A stretch of DNA of 64,000 bases, taken from NCBI RefSeq assembly GCF_009911795.1, contig NZ_CP047898.1:3100001-3164000 (forward strand). The letters run 5' to 3'. Below, one piece after another: positions 10,966-19,350 of the stretch. The notes beneath the pieces are model-generated. The model searched no databases and had not been told where the DNA came from. It saw only the letters and a program-made list of their open reading frames with translations. A program made the position numbers and the translations under genes. This DNA comes from Pseudarthrobacter psychrotolerans. GTDB lineage: Bacteria > Actinomycetota > Actinomycetes > Actinomycetales > Micrococcaceae. Positions within the stretch are counted from its first letter, which is position 1. Each line of letters starts with the position of its first letter.

Positions 10966-11685
10966 ATGGATACGGCAGGGGAACTAAAACACGTCTGGGT
11001 CCGCAAGCAGATCCAGGACCTGGTGGCCGCTTCGCTGCGGCCCGGGGACGCGCTGCTTGGAGAGCGCCAGCTTGAGGAGCAGTTCGGCGTCTCCCGCATT
11101 ACGGTGCGCCGGGCCATCTCGGACCTCGTCCAGGACGGAGCGCTGGTGCGGATCAAGGGCAAAGGAACCTTCGTCTCCCATGGACTGGTGCGCTCAACCC
11201 TGCACCTGGCCTCCTTCAACGAGGATATGCGCGCCGCCGGTTTCGAACCCAGTACCCGCGTGATCACCGCGCTGACTGCGGTGCCGCCGGCAGCAGCGGC
11301 GGAGCATCTGGGACTTGCCGCAGGGCAGGAGGCGTACCAGGTGCGTAGACTGCGGCTCGCGAACGGCGCGCCCGTGAGCGTCGACGAATCGTGGCTGCCG
11401 CCGGCACTGGTCCCCGGGCTGCTCTCAGAAGACCTGACGGGATCCCTCTACCGGGCCCTCGCAGCCTTCGGGCACCCCGTGCAGCACGCGGAACAGACCG
11501 TCGAGGCCGCCGCCGCCCCTGACGAGACCGCCGCGTTACTGGACATCGAACCCGGGTCACCCGTCCTGCTCTTCCGGCGCCGTTCCTTCACCGGCCAGGA
11601 AGACCCCGGCACCCCAATCGAATACGCCGTCTCCACCTACCGCTCAGACCGGTACCAAGTCTCGATGCGGCTGGGCGTGGGCTAA
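10966..11685 (+). CDS. GntR/HutC-family transcriptional regulator, DasR/NagR-like
   Basis: This protein of 239 residues has an N-terminal winged helix-turn-helix (about residues 8-75: LGERQLEEQFGVSRITVRRAISDLVQDGALVRIKGKGTFV) and a C-terminal UTRA effector domain (from about residue 95, ending in EYAVSTYRSDRYQVSMRLG). UTRA domains in DasR/NagR bind glucosamine-6-phosphate or related amino-sugar phosphates. It starts 5 bp after the EIIA stop, with GGGG just upstream, and the dre-like palindrome upstream of EIIB gives a direct target. It probably represses nagE and the EIIB-EIIA-regulator operon. Confidence 0.88.
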   Translation: MDTAGELKHVWVRKQIQDLVAASLRPGDALLGERQLEEQFGVSRITVRRAISDLVQDGALVRIKGKGTFVSHGLVRSTLHLASFNEDMRAAGFEPSTRVITALTAVPPAAAAEHLGLAAGQEAYQVRRLRLANGAPVSVDESWLPPALVPGLLSEDLTGSLYRALAAFGHPVQHAEQTVEAAAAPDETAALLDIEPGSPVLLFRRRSFTGQEDPGTPIEYAVSTYRSDRYQVSMRLGVG

Positions 11686-12062
11686 GCCAAGACTGCTGCT
11701 GGTCCACTGATCCGTTGAAGAAGTCCTGGACGATACACTGTCCAGCCTGCCAACAGGACGACCGTCAGGCCCTCGGTGATAGACGGCAGTCTGGATTGGG
11801 AATTCGTCCGGGACGATAATCCAGTAAACGGGGTAGACCCTGAACATCTCGGCGCAAACGGAACGGGTGGCGCCGATTAGAGGACTGCGGTGCTTCCTAA
11901 AAGCCCCGCTCAAATGTGCGTTCCACATTCTTGGTTCTATGGGGGTCCCATCGCCTGTGGTGGACTGTGGCACAAGCTTGATCGCTTGATTGGTGGACGA
12001 CGGGTTCTCTCCGTGTGTCGGTCAGGTGTTCGTCGTTATGGCGGCCATGATTGGCATAGGAG
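11686..12062. other. 377 bp gap without a supported gene
   Basis: A small hairpin (CTGGAC/GTCCAG, 11726-11745) follows the regulator and may end its transcript. The rest is lower in GC than the neighbours and has one minus-strand open frame (11644-11973) with no recognisable domain or ribosome site. Together with the recombinase remnant that follows, it may be mobile-element debris. Confidence 0.4.
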
Positions 12063-12995
12063 ATGACTATGCGAACTTTTCCGGTCCAGATGCCCTCTGG
12101 AATGCTCTACTGGAAAGTGATCGGCGATGACCTGCTGGTTATGTCTGTGGCGGATGCATATCTGCGGTATTTGCGGTCGGGGGTGATGCTGCCGAGTCGA
12201 CGACAAAGACCTATGCGGGCGCGGTCGCCCTGTATCTGTCGTGGTGCGCGGCCACCGGGCAAGACTGGCGAGCCGCTGCGGGGAAGATGCCGGCGTTCGT
12301 GTTGTGGCTCCGCCACTCCCCGTCGCAGCCGGGGACAACCACCGGCGGTGCGGTCGCGACTGCGGTCCGCGGACCGCGGCGGATCAACTGCGTGCTCGCG
12401 GGCGTACGGGGTTTCCTGGCCTTCGCGGTGGATCACGGCGACGCTCCAAGAGGGGTGCTTGGTCATCTTTATGAGCTTGCCAATAGCCAGGATCTGCCGG
12501 CTGAGGCGCGCGGCGAGGACGGCGTCTGGAGGCTGCGGATGAAGGCCCGGCACCGGGTTCCGGCCATCAGGCAACGGCCTGACCGGGCCCGCGATGACGC
12601 AGTCCTCGCGCTGCTGAGGGCGTGCCTCTCGGCGCGTGACCGGCTGCTGCTGATGCTGCTCGCGCGGGCGGGGTTGCGTCGCGGCGAACTGGTTGGACTG
12701 CGGCGTGAGGACGTCCGTTTCCTGGTCGACTCATCGTCCTTGGGCTGTACCTTTCCCGGATTTCACCTGCACGTGGTGCGAAGGCAGAACACCAACGGCG
12801 CGTGGGCAAAATCGCGGCACTCCCGGATCGTCCCGGTGGATTCACTGGTCGTGTATGCCCACGACCAGTAGTTCACCGAGAGAGCCACGAATATCGCGGC
12901 GCGGGAGAGTGATTCGTTTTCGTGAACCTGTTCCGAGCGCCAATCGGTGCGCCGATGACTCCCGCTGCGGTAAACGAACTGGCCAATGCGCGTGT
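12063..12995 (+). pseudogene. Degenerate tyrosine recombinase/integrase
   Basis: Three reading-frame segments give one phage-integrase-like protein. The first (ATG at 12063, MPSGMLYWKVIGDDLLVMSVADAYLRYLRSG) breaks at the G run 12179-12183; the second continues with TYAGAVALYLSWCAATGQDW through LLLMLLARAGLRRGELVGLRREDV, which contains the first catalytic Arg. A TAG at about 12869 then stops it where a tyrosine codon would be expected, and a further frame change near 12915 precedes a recognisable VNLFRAPIGAPMTPAAVNELANA. The C-terminal His/Arg/Tyr catalytic box is gone. At least two independent lesions plus truncation show real decay. It marks an old insertion site. Confidence 0.8.
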
Positions 12996-13120
12996 CCATC
13001 GTTGAGTGGGCCTATCAGGAAGGCCTCAAATTGAATGCGTAGGGCGCAGGCTGAGCCAGAATGTTTGGCCTGGCGCACAGCCATTTAAGCGGGTCGGTGG
13101 TCTCGTCATGGCGACACCGT

Positions 13121-13822
13121 TTAAGGCTCCAGCGTCTCCGCGAGGCCGGCCAAAACAGGTTCGCGGCCCAACTCAATGTGCGAATACGCCAGTGAGTAGG
13201 CCAGGTCCGGCCTGCCTTTCAGGATCGCGTTGCACAGATCCGTGTGTTCCTCGCGCTGGAGTTCGTTGCTGCGGTTGTGCGTAAGCCCGAAGATCCAGCG
13301 CATCCGCCCGAACAGGGGTTTCACGGATTCGATCAGCAGCTTGTTGCACGAGAGGCGCACGATTTCGGCGTGCAGCTCGGCGCTGATCAGGGCGACATCG
13401 TCGGTGCGCTGCTCATCGATGGCGGCCTTGGACGCCTCCATGAGTTCTTCCAGACGTCCGCCGGACTGGCCTTCGGCAACACGGGTGGCGGCCATCCTGG
13501 CGGCGAACGTTTCCAGGCACAGGCGGACGTCGAAGAGCTCGTTGACGTCCGTAAGGGTCAGTTGCCGGACCACGGCGCCGCGGCGCGGAAAGGTTGCGAC
13601 GAAGCCGTCCTGCTCCAAGCGCTGGATGGCTTCCCGCACCGGGATGCGTGAAACGTTGTAGAGCTCGGAGAGTTCGCGCTCACGCAACCGCATCCCCTGG
13701 GCGTACTTGCCCGTGACGATGCCCTCCAACACCAGCTGGTAGACGTTCTCCGCGCGGGCCTCGTCAGCGCGGCCATTCCCGGTTTCCGGCATCGCCTCAG
13801 CCACTGCCAAACTTCCCTTCAT
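13121..13822 (-). CDS. GntR/FCD-family transcriptional regulator
   Basis: This protein of 233 residues has a GntR winged helix (about residues 20-90, LRERELSELYNVSRIPVREAIQRLEQDGFVATFPRRGAVV) and a C-terminal FCD ligand domain (about 100-225) with Asp/His metal-site candidates (DVRLCLETFAARMAA, ELHAEIVRLS). It lies immediately downstream of the amidohydrolase, separated by 33 bp and co-directional. The TATAC-centred palindrome upstream of the ABC operon is of a type bound by GntR regulators, so it probably controls the amidohydrolase and the transporter in response to their substrate. Confidence 0.88.
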   Translation of the reverse strand: MKGSLAVAEAMPETGNGRADEARAENVYQLVLEGIVTGKYAQGMRLRERELSELYNVSRIPVREAIQRLEQDGFVATFPRRGAVVRQLTLTDVNELFDVRLCLETFAARMAATRVAEGQSGGRLEELMEASKAAIDEQRTDDVALISAELHAEIVRLSCNKLLIESVKPLFGRMRWIFGLTHNRSNELQREEHTDLCNAILKGRPDLAYSLAYSHIELGREPVLAGLAETLEP

Positions 13823-13855
13823 GCCAGCGTCCGTGCCACCGCCGGGCGGCGCCGG

Positions 13856-15322
13856 TCAGCGTTCCAACCGAGCATACACGGGAGGAAACAGCTCATCGGC
13901 CGGGCGGTTCCGGGCATCCCGGACGGTGTAGGCGCGGCGCATCTTGTCGAACAATTCCTGGCCCTTCACGCGCCAGTACTCCAGATCCACTCCTTCGATC
14001 AAACCGTGAGCCATGATGGTCCGCCCCGCAACTACGGAGAGCACTGCCTGGCGGGCAGCGCCGTTGAGCAGGAGGGTCCGGAGCGGGTCCTCGTGGACGC
14101 CGTCGCGGATGTCCCCCAAGGAGAAGGCCACCAGATCCGCCTGGGCACCCGGCTCCAGCCGTCCAAGGTCGGGCCGGCGGAGAGCCTTCGCACCGCCCAG
14201 CGTGGCGGCGTCGAAGTATCCGGCGACGTCACCGGCGTCGTTGGTTCCTGCAAGGATCTTGGCGAGATGCACGCCGGCATCGATGCCGCGGATGATGTCC
14301 GGCGGGAACGAGTCGGTACCCAAGGAGATGTTGATACCGGCCGCTTTATACGCGTTGAAAGAGTCCAGCGCACTGCCGTAACGCATGGAGGTCAGGGGGC
14401 AATGAATGATGCTGGCACCACTGGCGGCCAGCCGGGCGAGATCACCGCGGTCCTCCCCGAACACTGCGGGGTTGCGGTCTGTGTAGGTAGCGTGCGGAAT
14501 CAGCAGGCGTTCGTTGAGCAGGCCGACCTGATCCAGGAGCTCCAGGGGCGTCACTCCGTGCGAGTCCATGATGAGCTCCCGCTCCACCAACCCCTGAAGC
14601 GAGTGAAGCCGTACCAGAACGTCACGGTCTTCTGAGGCTGCCGCCGTGGCTTTGAGCAACTCGATGTCCAGCGTCTCAATGCGGCAAGGGAGGAGGACAC
14701 CGTTGACCAGAGGATCATTAAGTTCCGTCGCGTGGTCAACGAAGCACATGGCGTCCGCGAACCCCTCGAGGCCGCGGCGGTCGTCGAACCTCACCGCACG
14801 TTCGCCGTTTTCCAACACGACGTTCACGCCCGAGCGGTAGGCGGGGCCGAGGTAGGCGCGCAAGCCAAGCCGACGGCTGGTCTCCGCCATCCCACGGAGT
14901 TCCTCGAGGGGCTCCGCCCACTCCGAGTGCACCTCCGATGCGATGGGCATGTAGGTGGTGATGCCGTGCAGCACGAGCTGGATAAGTGCGTATTCGCGGA
15001 CCTGCTGGCGTTCTTCGGCAGTAAAGACGTCAGTCCGGCCGTTGCGGAAGTAATCCTCGGACCACTGGTGGCCTTTGGCCTGCTCCGGCCCGGCCCAGCT
15101 GTCCAGGATGAGGTGGTCAATATCAGTGAGCGCGTCCAGGTCAATGAGACCCGGCATAAGTAAGGCGTCCCCCAATTGCCGTTCCTTGTCCACCTGACCG
15201 GCATAGTCATGTCCGACGTACTCAATGGAGGTGCCGCTGTAGACCACGCAGGCGCCTTCCAGCAGCACGTGATGACCGTTCCTGAAGCCCAGCACGTAGC
15301 GGGCGGTGACCTTGGTAAGCAC
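13856..15322 (-). CDS. Amidohydrolase-superfamily protein (chlorohydrolase/cytosine deaminase-like) with an atypical metal site
   Basis: This enzyme of 488 residues has an amidohydrolase composite fold: an N-terminal beta sandwich, a barrel and the closing PDLGRLEPGAQADLVAFSLGD motif. Later metal and catalytic residues are visible (LLIPHATYTD, IIHCPLTSMRYG, ISLGTDSFPPD with the conserved Asp). The usual N-terminal HxH is absent: after MPGLI the sequence is DLDALTDIDH (residues 61-70). The GTG at 15322 follows AGGAG; upstream in-frame codons lack one. It is divergent from the oligopeptide-type ABC operon and next to a GntR gene, so it may process an imported amide, cyclic amide or N-heterocycle. 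The substrate is unknown. Confidence 0.8.
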   Translation of the reverse strand: MLTKVTARYVLGFRNGHHVLLEGACVVYSGTSIEYVGHDYAGQVDKERQLGDALLMPGLIDLDALTDIDHLILDSWAGPEQAKGHQWSEDYFRNGRTDVFTAEERQQVREYALIQLVLHGITTYMPIASEVHSEWAEPLEELRGMAETSRRLGLRAYLGPAYRSGVNVVLENGERAVRFDDRRGLEGFADAMCFVDHATELNDPLVNGVLLPCRIETLDIELLKATAAASEDRDVLVRLHSLQGLVERELIMDSHGVTPLELLDQVGLLNERLLIPHATYTDRNPAVFGEDRGDLARLAASGASIIHCPLTSMRYGSALDSFNAYKAAGINISLGTDSFPPDIIRGIDAGVHLAKILAGTNDAGDVAGYFDAATLGGAKALRRPDLGRLEPGAQADLVAFSLGDIRDGVHEDPLRTLLLNGAARQAVLSVVAGRTIMAHGLIEGVDLEYWRVKGQELFDKMRRAYTVRDARNRPADELFPPVYARLER

Positions 15323-15397
15323 TGTGACTCCTGTATTTCTGTCCGGCAAAGGGGCTGTGGAAGCTCGCTGGTATTCCAAACAGTACATTATTTGTGA

Positions 15398-15441
15398 TTT
15401 ACATCGCACTGATCGTGCTCTAACGTATCTTGGTATACAAG
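15398..15441 (+). promoter_or_regulatory. Promoter with GntR-type operator for the ABC operon
   Basis: TTTACA (15398-15403), 17 bp, then TAACGT (15421-15426) gives a good sigma-70 promoter. CTTGGTATACAAG (15429-15441), a near-palindrome centred on GTATAC, covers the expected start site. A related motif (CTGGTATTCCAAACAG, 15369-15384) lies nearer the divergent amidohydrolase. Confidence 0.6.
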
Positions 15442-15466
15442 AACTCCGGAGCACGCTCCTTGGATC

Positions 15467-16522
15467 ATGAAACGAGCAGAACCGTTGACCCAGATACAGT
15501 CCGTCGAACCAAGCACCGGCAGCCCGCCGCTGCCTCCGGCAACGTCGCCGGAGGGCAAAGCAGCCGCACCTGCCGAAGCGCGCTCACTGCTCGCCACGGC
15601 GTGGATGAGGATCCGGCGCAGCAAGATCGCGCTCCTTAGCCTGTGCGTGGTGGTGGCCATCATGCTGTTCGCCATCCTGGCCCCCATGCTCAGCGCAATG
15701 TCGGGCAATGACCCCTTCACGTCCAACACAAGCCCGGAAGTACTGGACGACTTCCAGACACCCGGGCTGCCACTCGCCGGCTACATGTACCCCTCGGCCC
15801 AGCACTGGTTGGGCGTCGAGCCCGGCCTGGGCCGTGACCTCTTCGCCAGGCTTGCCTATGGGGGTCAGGTTTCCCTCACCATCGCCCTGTTGTCCACCGC
15901 TGTTTCCGTTGTTCTTGGAACCGTCCTGGGTGCGGCCGCCGGGTACTTCGGTGGCAAGACGGACGCCATCATCAGCCGCATCATGGACCTCTTCCTCGCG
16001 TTCCCGCACCTGCTTCTGGTGCTCTCCCTGACGCCCATCCTTCAGTCCCGGCTCCGCGATACCCCGCTGGGTCAAGGCAGCTTCCTGCCCATGGCCTCGC
16101 TGGTGATCATCCTTGGCTTCTTCGGCTGGGCCTACCTCGCCAGGATCGTCCGCGGACAAGTTCTGAGCCTCCGCGAGCGCGAGTTCGTGGAAGCCGCGCG
16201 ATCCTTTGGCGCCTCGCACATCAGCGTCCTGTTCCGCCAGATCATTCCCAACGTCATGGGAGTCGTGCTGGTGTATTCCACCATGCTGATCCCCACCAAC
16301 ATCTCCGCCGAAGCAGCACTGTCCTTCCTGGGCGTCGGCGTCAAGGACCCCACACCGTCGTGGGGCCAAATGCTGAACGCTGCACAGTCCGGCAACTGGT
16401 ACCTCAGCGATCCCTGGTTCCTGGCTGTCCCCGGCATCATGCTCGTCATCACCGTCCTGGCCTTCAACCTCCTGGGCGACGCCGTCCGGGATGCCCTGGA
16501 CCCCAAAGCCTCACGCAACTAA
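15467..16522 (+). CDS. Oligopeptide-type ABC transporter permease (DppC/OppC family)
   Basis: This permease of 351 residues has an N-terminal cytosolic tail of about 50 residues, an OppC_N helix (RRSKIALLSLCVVVAIMLFAILAPML), and the LGVEPGLGRDLFARLAYGGQVSLTIALLSTAVSVVLGT region. The EAA loop is EFVEAARSFGASHISVLFRQIIPN. It forms the inner-membrane channel with the DppB-like permease at 18349. It is the first gene of a five-gene operon; the order C-A-B-D-F (C first) is less usual than A-B-C-D-F. The ATG at 15467 has only a weak ribosome site about 30 bp after the predicted transcription start. Confidence 0.92.
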   Translation: MKRAEPLTQIQSVEPSTGSPPLPPATSPEGKAAAPAEARSLLATAWMRIRRSKIALLSLCVVVAIMLFAILAPMLSAMSGNDPFTSNTSPEVLDDFQTPGLPLAGYMYPSAQHWLGVEPGLGRDLFARLAYGGQVSLTIALLSTAVSVVLGTVLGAAAGYFGGKTDAIISRIMDLFLAFPHLLLVLSLTPILQSRLRDTPLGQGSFLPMASLVIILGFFGWAYLARIVRGQVLSLREREFVEAARSFGASHISVLFRQIIPNVMGVVLVYSTMLIPTNISAEAALSFLGVGVKDPTPSWGQMLNAAQSGNWYLSDPWFLAVPGIMLVITVLAFNLLGDAVRDALDPKASRN

Positions 16523-16560
16523 TCCCAGCATCGCCCTTCACCCACCCTGACAGGAGCAAC

Positions 16561-18285
16561 ATGAAAACCCCCACGAGAGCTCTGGCACTGTCCGTGCTGA
16601 TTGCCATGGCCGCCACCGGTTGCGCCGCCGGCCAAAACCAGCCCAGCAGTTCCAAGCCCGCAGAGTCGGTCACCGAACTGGCCCCCAACGTGGTCGAATC
16701 TGGCTTCAACGGCAAGGGCGGAAACATCAACGTCCTGATGTCCTCCGACTTCCAGACCTTGGACCCGGGAAACAGCAACTACGTCCAGACGGCCAACGTC
16801 GGCCAGTTGTACTACCGGACGCTGACCATGGCCAAGGAAACAGCCGGCCAGCCGCCCACCGTCGTCCCGGACCTCGCCACGGACACGGGCAAGGTCTCCG
16901 ACGACGGCCTGAGCTGGACATTCACCCTCAAGGAAGGCGTGAAGTTCGAGGACGGCACGCCCATCACCTCCGCCGACATCCAGTACGGCCTGGAGCGCAC
17001 CTTCGCGCAGGACGTCTTCACCCAGGCGCCTCAGGAACTGAATGCAGCGCTCGACGACGGCGGGTACAAGGGGCCGTACAAGGACCCTTCCGCCGTGCTC
17101 AAGGCGGTTGAAACGCCCGACGATCGCACCGTCGTCTTCCACCTCAAGAAGCCGTTCGCTGAATTCCCCGCTCTGGCGTCCCGCTCCAACACGGCTCCGG
17201 TCCCCAAGGCCAAGGACACCAAGCTGGACTACACCAACCACCCCGTATCCTCGGGCCCGTACATGGTGGAGTCCTACAACCGGGGCAAGTCCCTCAAGCT
17301 GGTCCGCAACCCGCACTGGGATCCCGCCACGGACCCCAACCGCACCGCCCTGCCGGACACCTTCAGCTTCTCGCTCTCCACCTCCCAGGCCACCATCAGC
17401 CAGCAACTGCTGGCTGACTCGGACCCGAACGCCATTACCCTCGATTCGAACGGTGCGCTCCAGACATCGGACTCCGCCAAACTGGCAGACGCCAACGTCA
17501 AGGACCGCGTAGCGTCCGGCCTCCTTGGCTGCAATGACGTCCTGAGCCTGAACACGGAGAAGATCAAAGACCCGGACGTCCGCAAGGCAATCGCCCTTGC
17601 CCTGGACCGCCAGTCCATCCTGGTCCAGTACGGCGGACGCCGCTTCGGCGAGCTTCAGCAGAGCCCCCTGAACGCGAAGATGGTGGGCTACGTGGACCCA
17701 GGCCTGGATATCGATCCTGCAGGCAAGCCCAAGCTGGAGGCGGCCAAGAAGCTCCTTGAAGGCAAGGATTACCCGAAGACCCTGACGTACGGCTACGCCA
17801 ACAACCGGGACGCCTTTAAGAACACCGGCACCGTTGTCCAGCAGAACCTGAAAGCCCTCGGCATAGACGTACAGCTCGTGCCGATCCCGGCGCCGAACTA
17901 CTACTCGGTGCTGGCCAGCGACCAGCTGCCGGACATGGGCCGTTCCGGCTGGTGCGGCGGCGCCGATCCGTCGTCGGTCCGTACCTCCGCGGACCCGCTG
18001 CTGGGACCGAACAACGACGGCACCAGCTACGGCTTCTCCAACACCTCCCGCTACTTCGATCCGGAGGTCTCCAAGGCGATGTACGAGCTGCGCAACACGG
18101 CCGGTACTTCCGAGGAACTGGGCAAGAAGTGGGCCGAGGAGTTCAACAAGGCCCTGAAGGCCTATCCGATCATCCCGCTCATCCGCAGCCACACCAACAG
18201 CGTGGTGGGTTCCAACGTCCGCAATGCCCAGGTGGGCTACTTCTTCGGCGGCATCGACCTCTCGATCGTTGGCGTCGAGCACTAA
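16561..18285 (+). CDS. Oligopeptide-type ABC transporter substrate-binding lipoprotein (SBP_bac_5)
   Basis: This protein of 574 residues begins with a lipoprotein signal peptide (MAATGC, lipobox Cys at about residue 21) and continues with the SBP family 5 fold: MSSDFQTLDPGNSNYVQTANVGQLYYRTL, LSWTFTLKEGVKFEDGTPITSADIQYGLER, and VRKAIALALDRQSIL. It captures the substrate outside the membrane for the DppB/C permeases. The ATG at 16561 has AGGAG 6 bp upstream; an earlier frame start inside dppC is spurious. Family 5 binding proteins carry peptides but also nickel, opines and other amides, so the neighbouring amidohydrolase may indicate the ligand class. Confidence 0.94.
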   Translation: MKTPTRALALSVLIAMAATGCAAGQNQPSSSKPAESVTELAPNVVESGFNGKGGNINVLMSSDFQTLDPGNSNYVQTANVGQLYYRTLTMAKETAGQPPTVVPDLATDTGKVSDDGLSWTFTLKEGVKFEDGTPITSADIQYGLERTFAQDVFTQAPQELNAALDDGGYKGPYKDPSAVLKAVETPDDRTVVFHLKKPFAEFPALASRSNTAPVPKAKDTKLDYTNHPVSSGPYMVESYNRGKSLKLVRNPHWDPATDPNRTALPDTFSFSLSTSQATISQQLLADSDPNAITLDSNGALQTSDSAKLADANVKDRVASGLLGCNDVLSLNTEKIKDPDVRKAIALALDRQSILVQYGGRRFGELQQSPLNAKMVGYVDPGLDIDPAGKPKLEAAKKLLEGKDYPKTLTYGYANNRDAFKNTGTVVQQNLKALGIDVQLVPIPAPNYYSVLASDQLPDMGRSGWCGGADPSSVRTSADPLLGPNNDGTSYGFSNTSRYFDPEVSKAMYELRNTAGTSEELGKKWAEEFNKALKAYPIIPLIRSHTNSVVGSNVRNAQVGYFFGGIDLSIVGVEH

Positions 18286-18308
18286 CCGGGCTTAGTCCAG
18301 AAGGAGAA

Positions 18309-18338
18309 GCGGGCCGCCTGCACCAGCGGGCGGCCCGC
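18309..18338 (+). terminator. Intra-operon hairpin between binding-protein and permease genes
   Basis: GCGGGCCGCC (18309-18318) pairs with GGCGGCCCGC (18329-18338) around a 10-nt loop. It has no T-tract. It sits directly after the binding-protein gene, where such stems usually protect that mRNA and reduce read-through into the permease gene. Confidence 0.6.
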
Positions 18339-18348
18339 AACCACCACA

Positions 18349-19350
18349 ATGAAGACTTTCATTCTTCGCAGGACCGGATCGCTGGTTCTGCTGCTCGCCG
18401 CAGTCAGTTTCATCACTTTCACGCTCTTCCAGCTTGGCCCGTCCGACCCCGCCGCTGCAGCATGCGGACAGGAATGCACACCCGAACGCGTCGCCGACGC
18501 GCGCGTTGCCCTGGGCATGGACCAGCCCTTCTTTGTCCAGTACGCCGACTACATGCGCGGTCTCTTCTCGTCTCGAATGATCGGTGCGCCGGGTGCCCAG
18601 ACCCTCTGCGAATGGCCCTGCCTGGGCAAGTCCTTCCAAACCAACGAGAACGTTGCCGACATCATTGGCCGTTCGCTCCCCTACACATTTTCCATGGCCA
18701 TTGGCGCCCTGGTCCTGTGGACCATCACCGGCGTAGGCCTGGGCCTTCTCGCCGCCCTGCGCAAGGGCTCGCCCGTGGACAAGTTCATCGTTGGCGCCGC
18801 CTCGGTGGGCGTCTCGCTGCCTATCCCGGTCACGGGCCTGTTCCTGCTGCTCCTGTTCGTCAACCAGCTGCACCTGCTGCCCTTCACCACCAACGAGATC
18901 AACAGCCCGTTTGGCCCGCAGGGTCCGGGTGCGTGGGTGGCCAACTACCTGTTGCCCTGGATTGCGTTGGCCGTGCTCTTCAGTGCCTCGTACATCCGGG
19001 TCACGCGTACCAACATGATCGAGACGTTCGGTGAGGACTTTATCCGGACCGCCCGCGCCAAGGGCCTCGCACCCCGGACCGTCACATTCAAGCACGGCGT
19101 CCGCGCCGGCATCACGCCCGTGGTCACAATGCTCGGCATGGACATCGGCCTGCTGCTCGGCGGCGCAGTCCTGACCGAACAGATCTTCTCTGTCCCCGGC
19201 CTGGGCTTCACCGCAGTGCACGCCGCTATTTCCGGGGACCTGCCGGTCACCATGGCCATCACCATGCTGGCAGCTTTCTTCGTCATCGTCGCCAACGCCG
19301 TGGTGGACCTCGCCTATGCCGCCATCGATCCCCGAGTGAGGCTCCAATGA
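18349..19350 (+). CDS. Oligopeptide-type ABC transporter permease (DppB/OppB family)
   Basis: This permease of 333 residues starts with the family's N-terminal helix (FILRRTGSLVLLLAAVSFITFTLFQLGPSDPA), has a periplasmic loop carrying four cysteines (CGQEC and CEWPC, possibly disulfide-bonded), and the EAA loop DFIRTARAKGLAPRTVTFKHGVRAGITPVVTMLG. It pairs with the DppC-like permease at 15467. It overlaps the next gene by 4 bp (ATGA), showing translational coupling. The cysteine-rich loop is a feature of some actinobacterial members. Confidence 0.93.
   Translation: MKTFILRRTGSLVLLLAAVSFITFTLFQLGPSDPAAAACGQECTPERVADARVALGMDQPFFVQYADYMRGLFSSRMIGAPGAQTLCEWPCLGKSFQTNENVADIIGRSLPYTFSMAIGALVLWTITGVGLGLLAALRKGSPVDKFIVGAASVGVSLPIPVTGLFLLLLFVNQLHLLPFTTNEINSPFGPQGPGAWVANYLLPWIALAVLFSASYIRVTRTNMIETFGEDFIRTARAKGLAPRTVTFKHGVRAGITPVVTMLGMDIGLLLGGAVLTEQIFSVPGLGFTAVHAAISGDLPVTMAITMLAAFFVIVANAVVDLAYAAIDPRVRLQ

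Noticed and set aside
11644..11973. 109-codon minus-strand frame overlapping the DasR-like gene
   Set aside because: It has no recognisable domain or ribosome site and runs into a supported gene on the other strand.
16519..18282. 587-codon open frame opposite the binding-protein gene
   Set aside because: It has no domain and low-complexity composition; the plus-strand lipoprotein is unambiguous.
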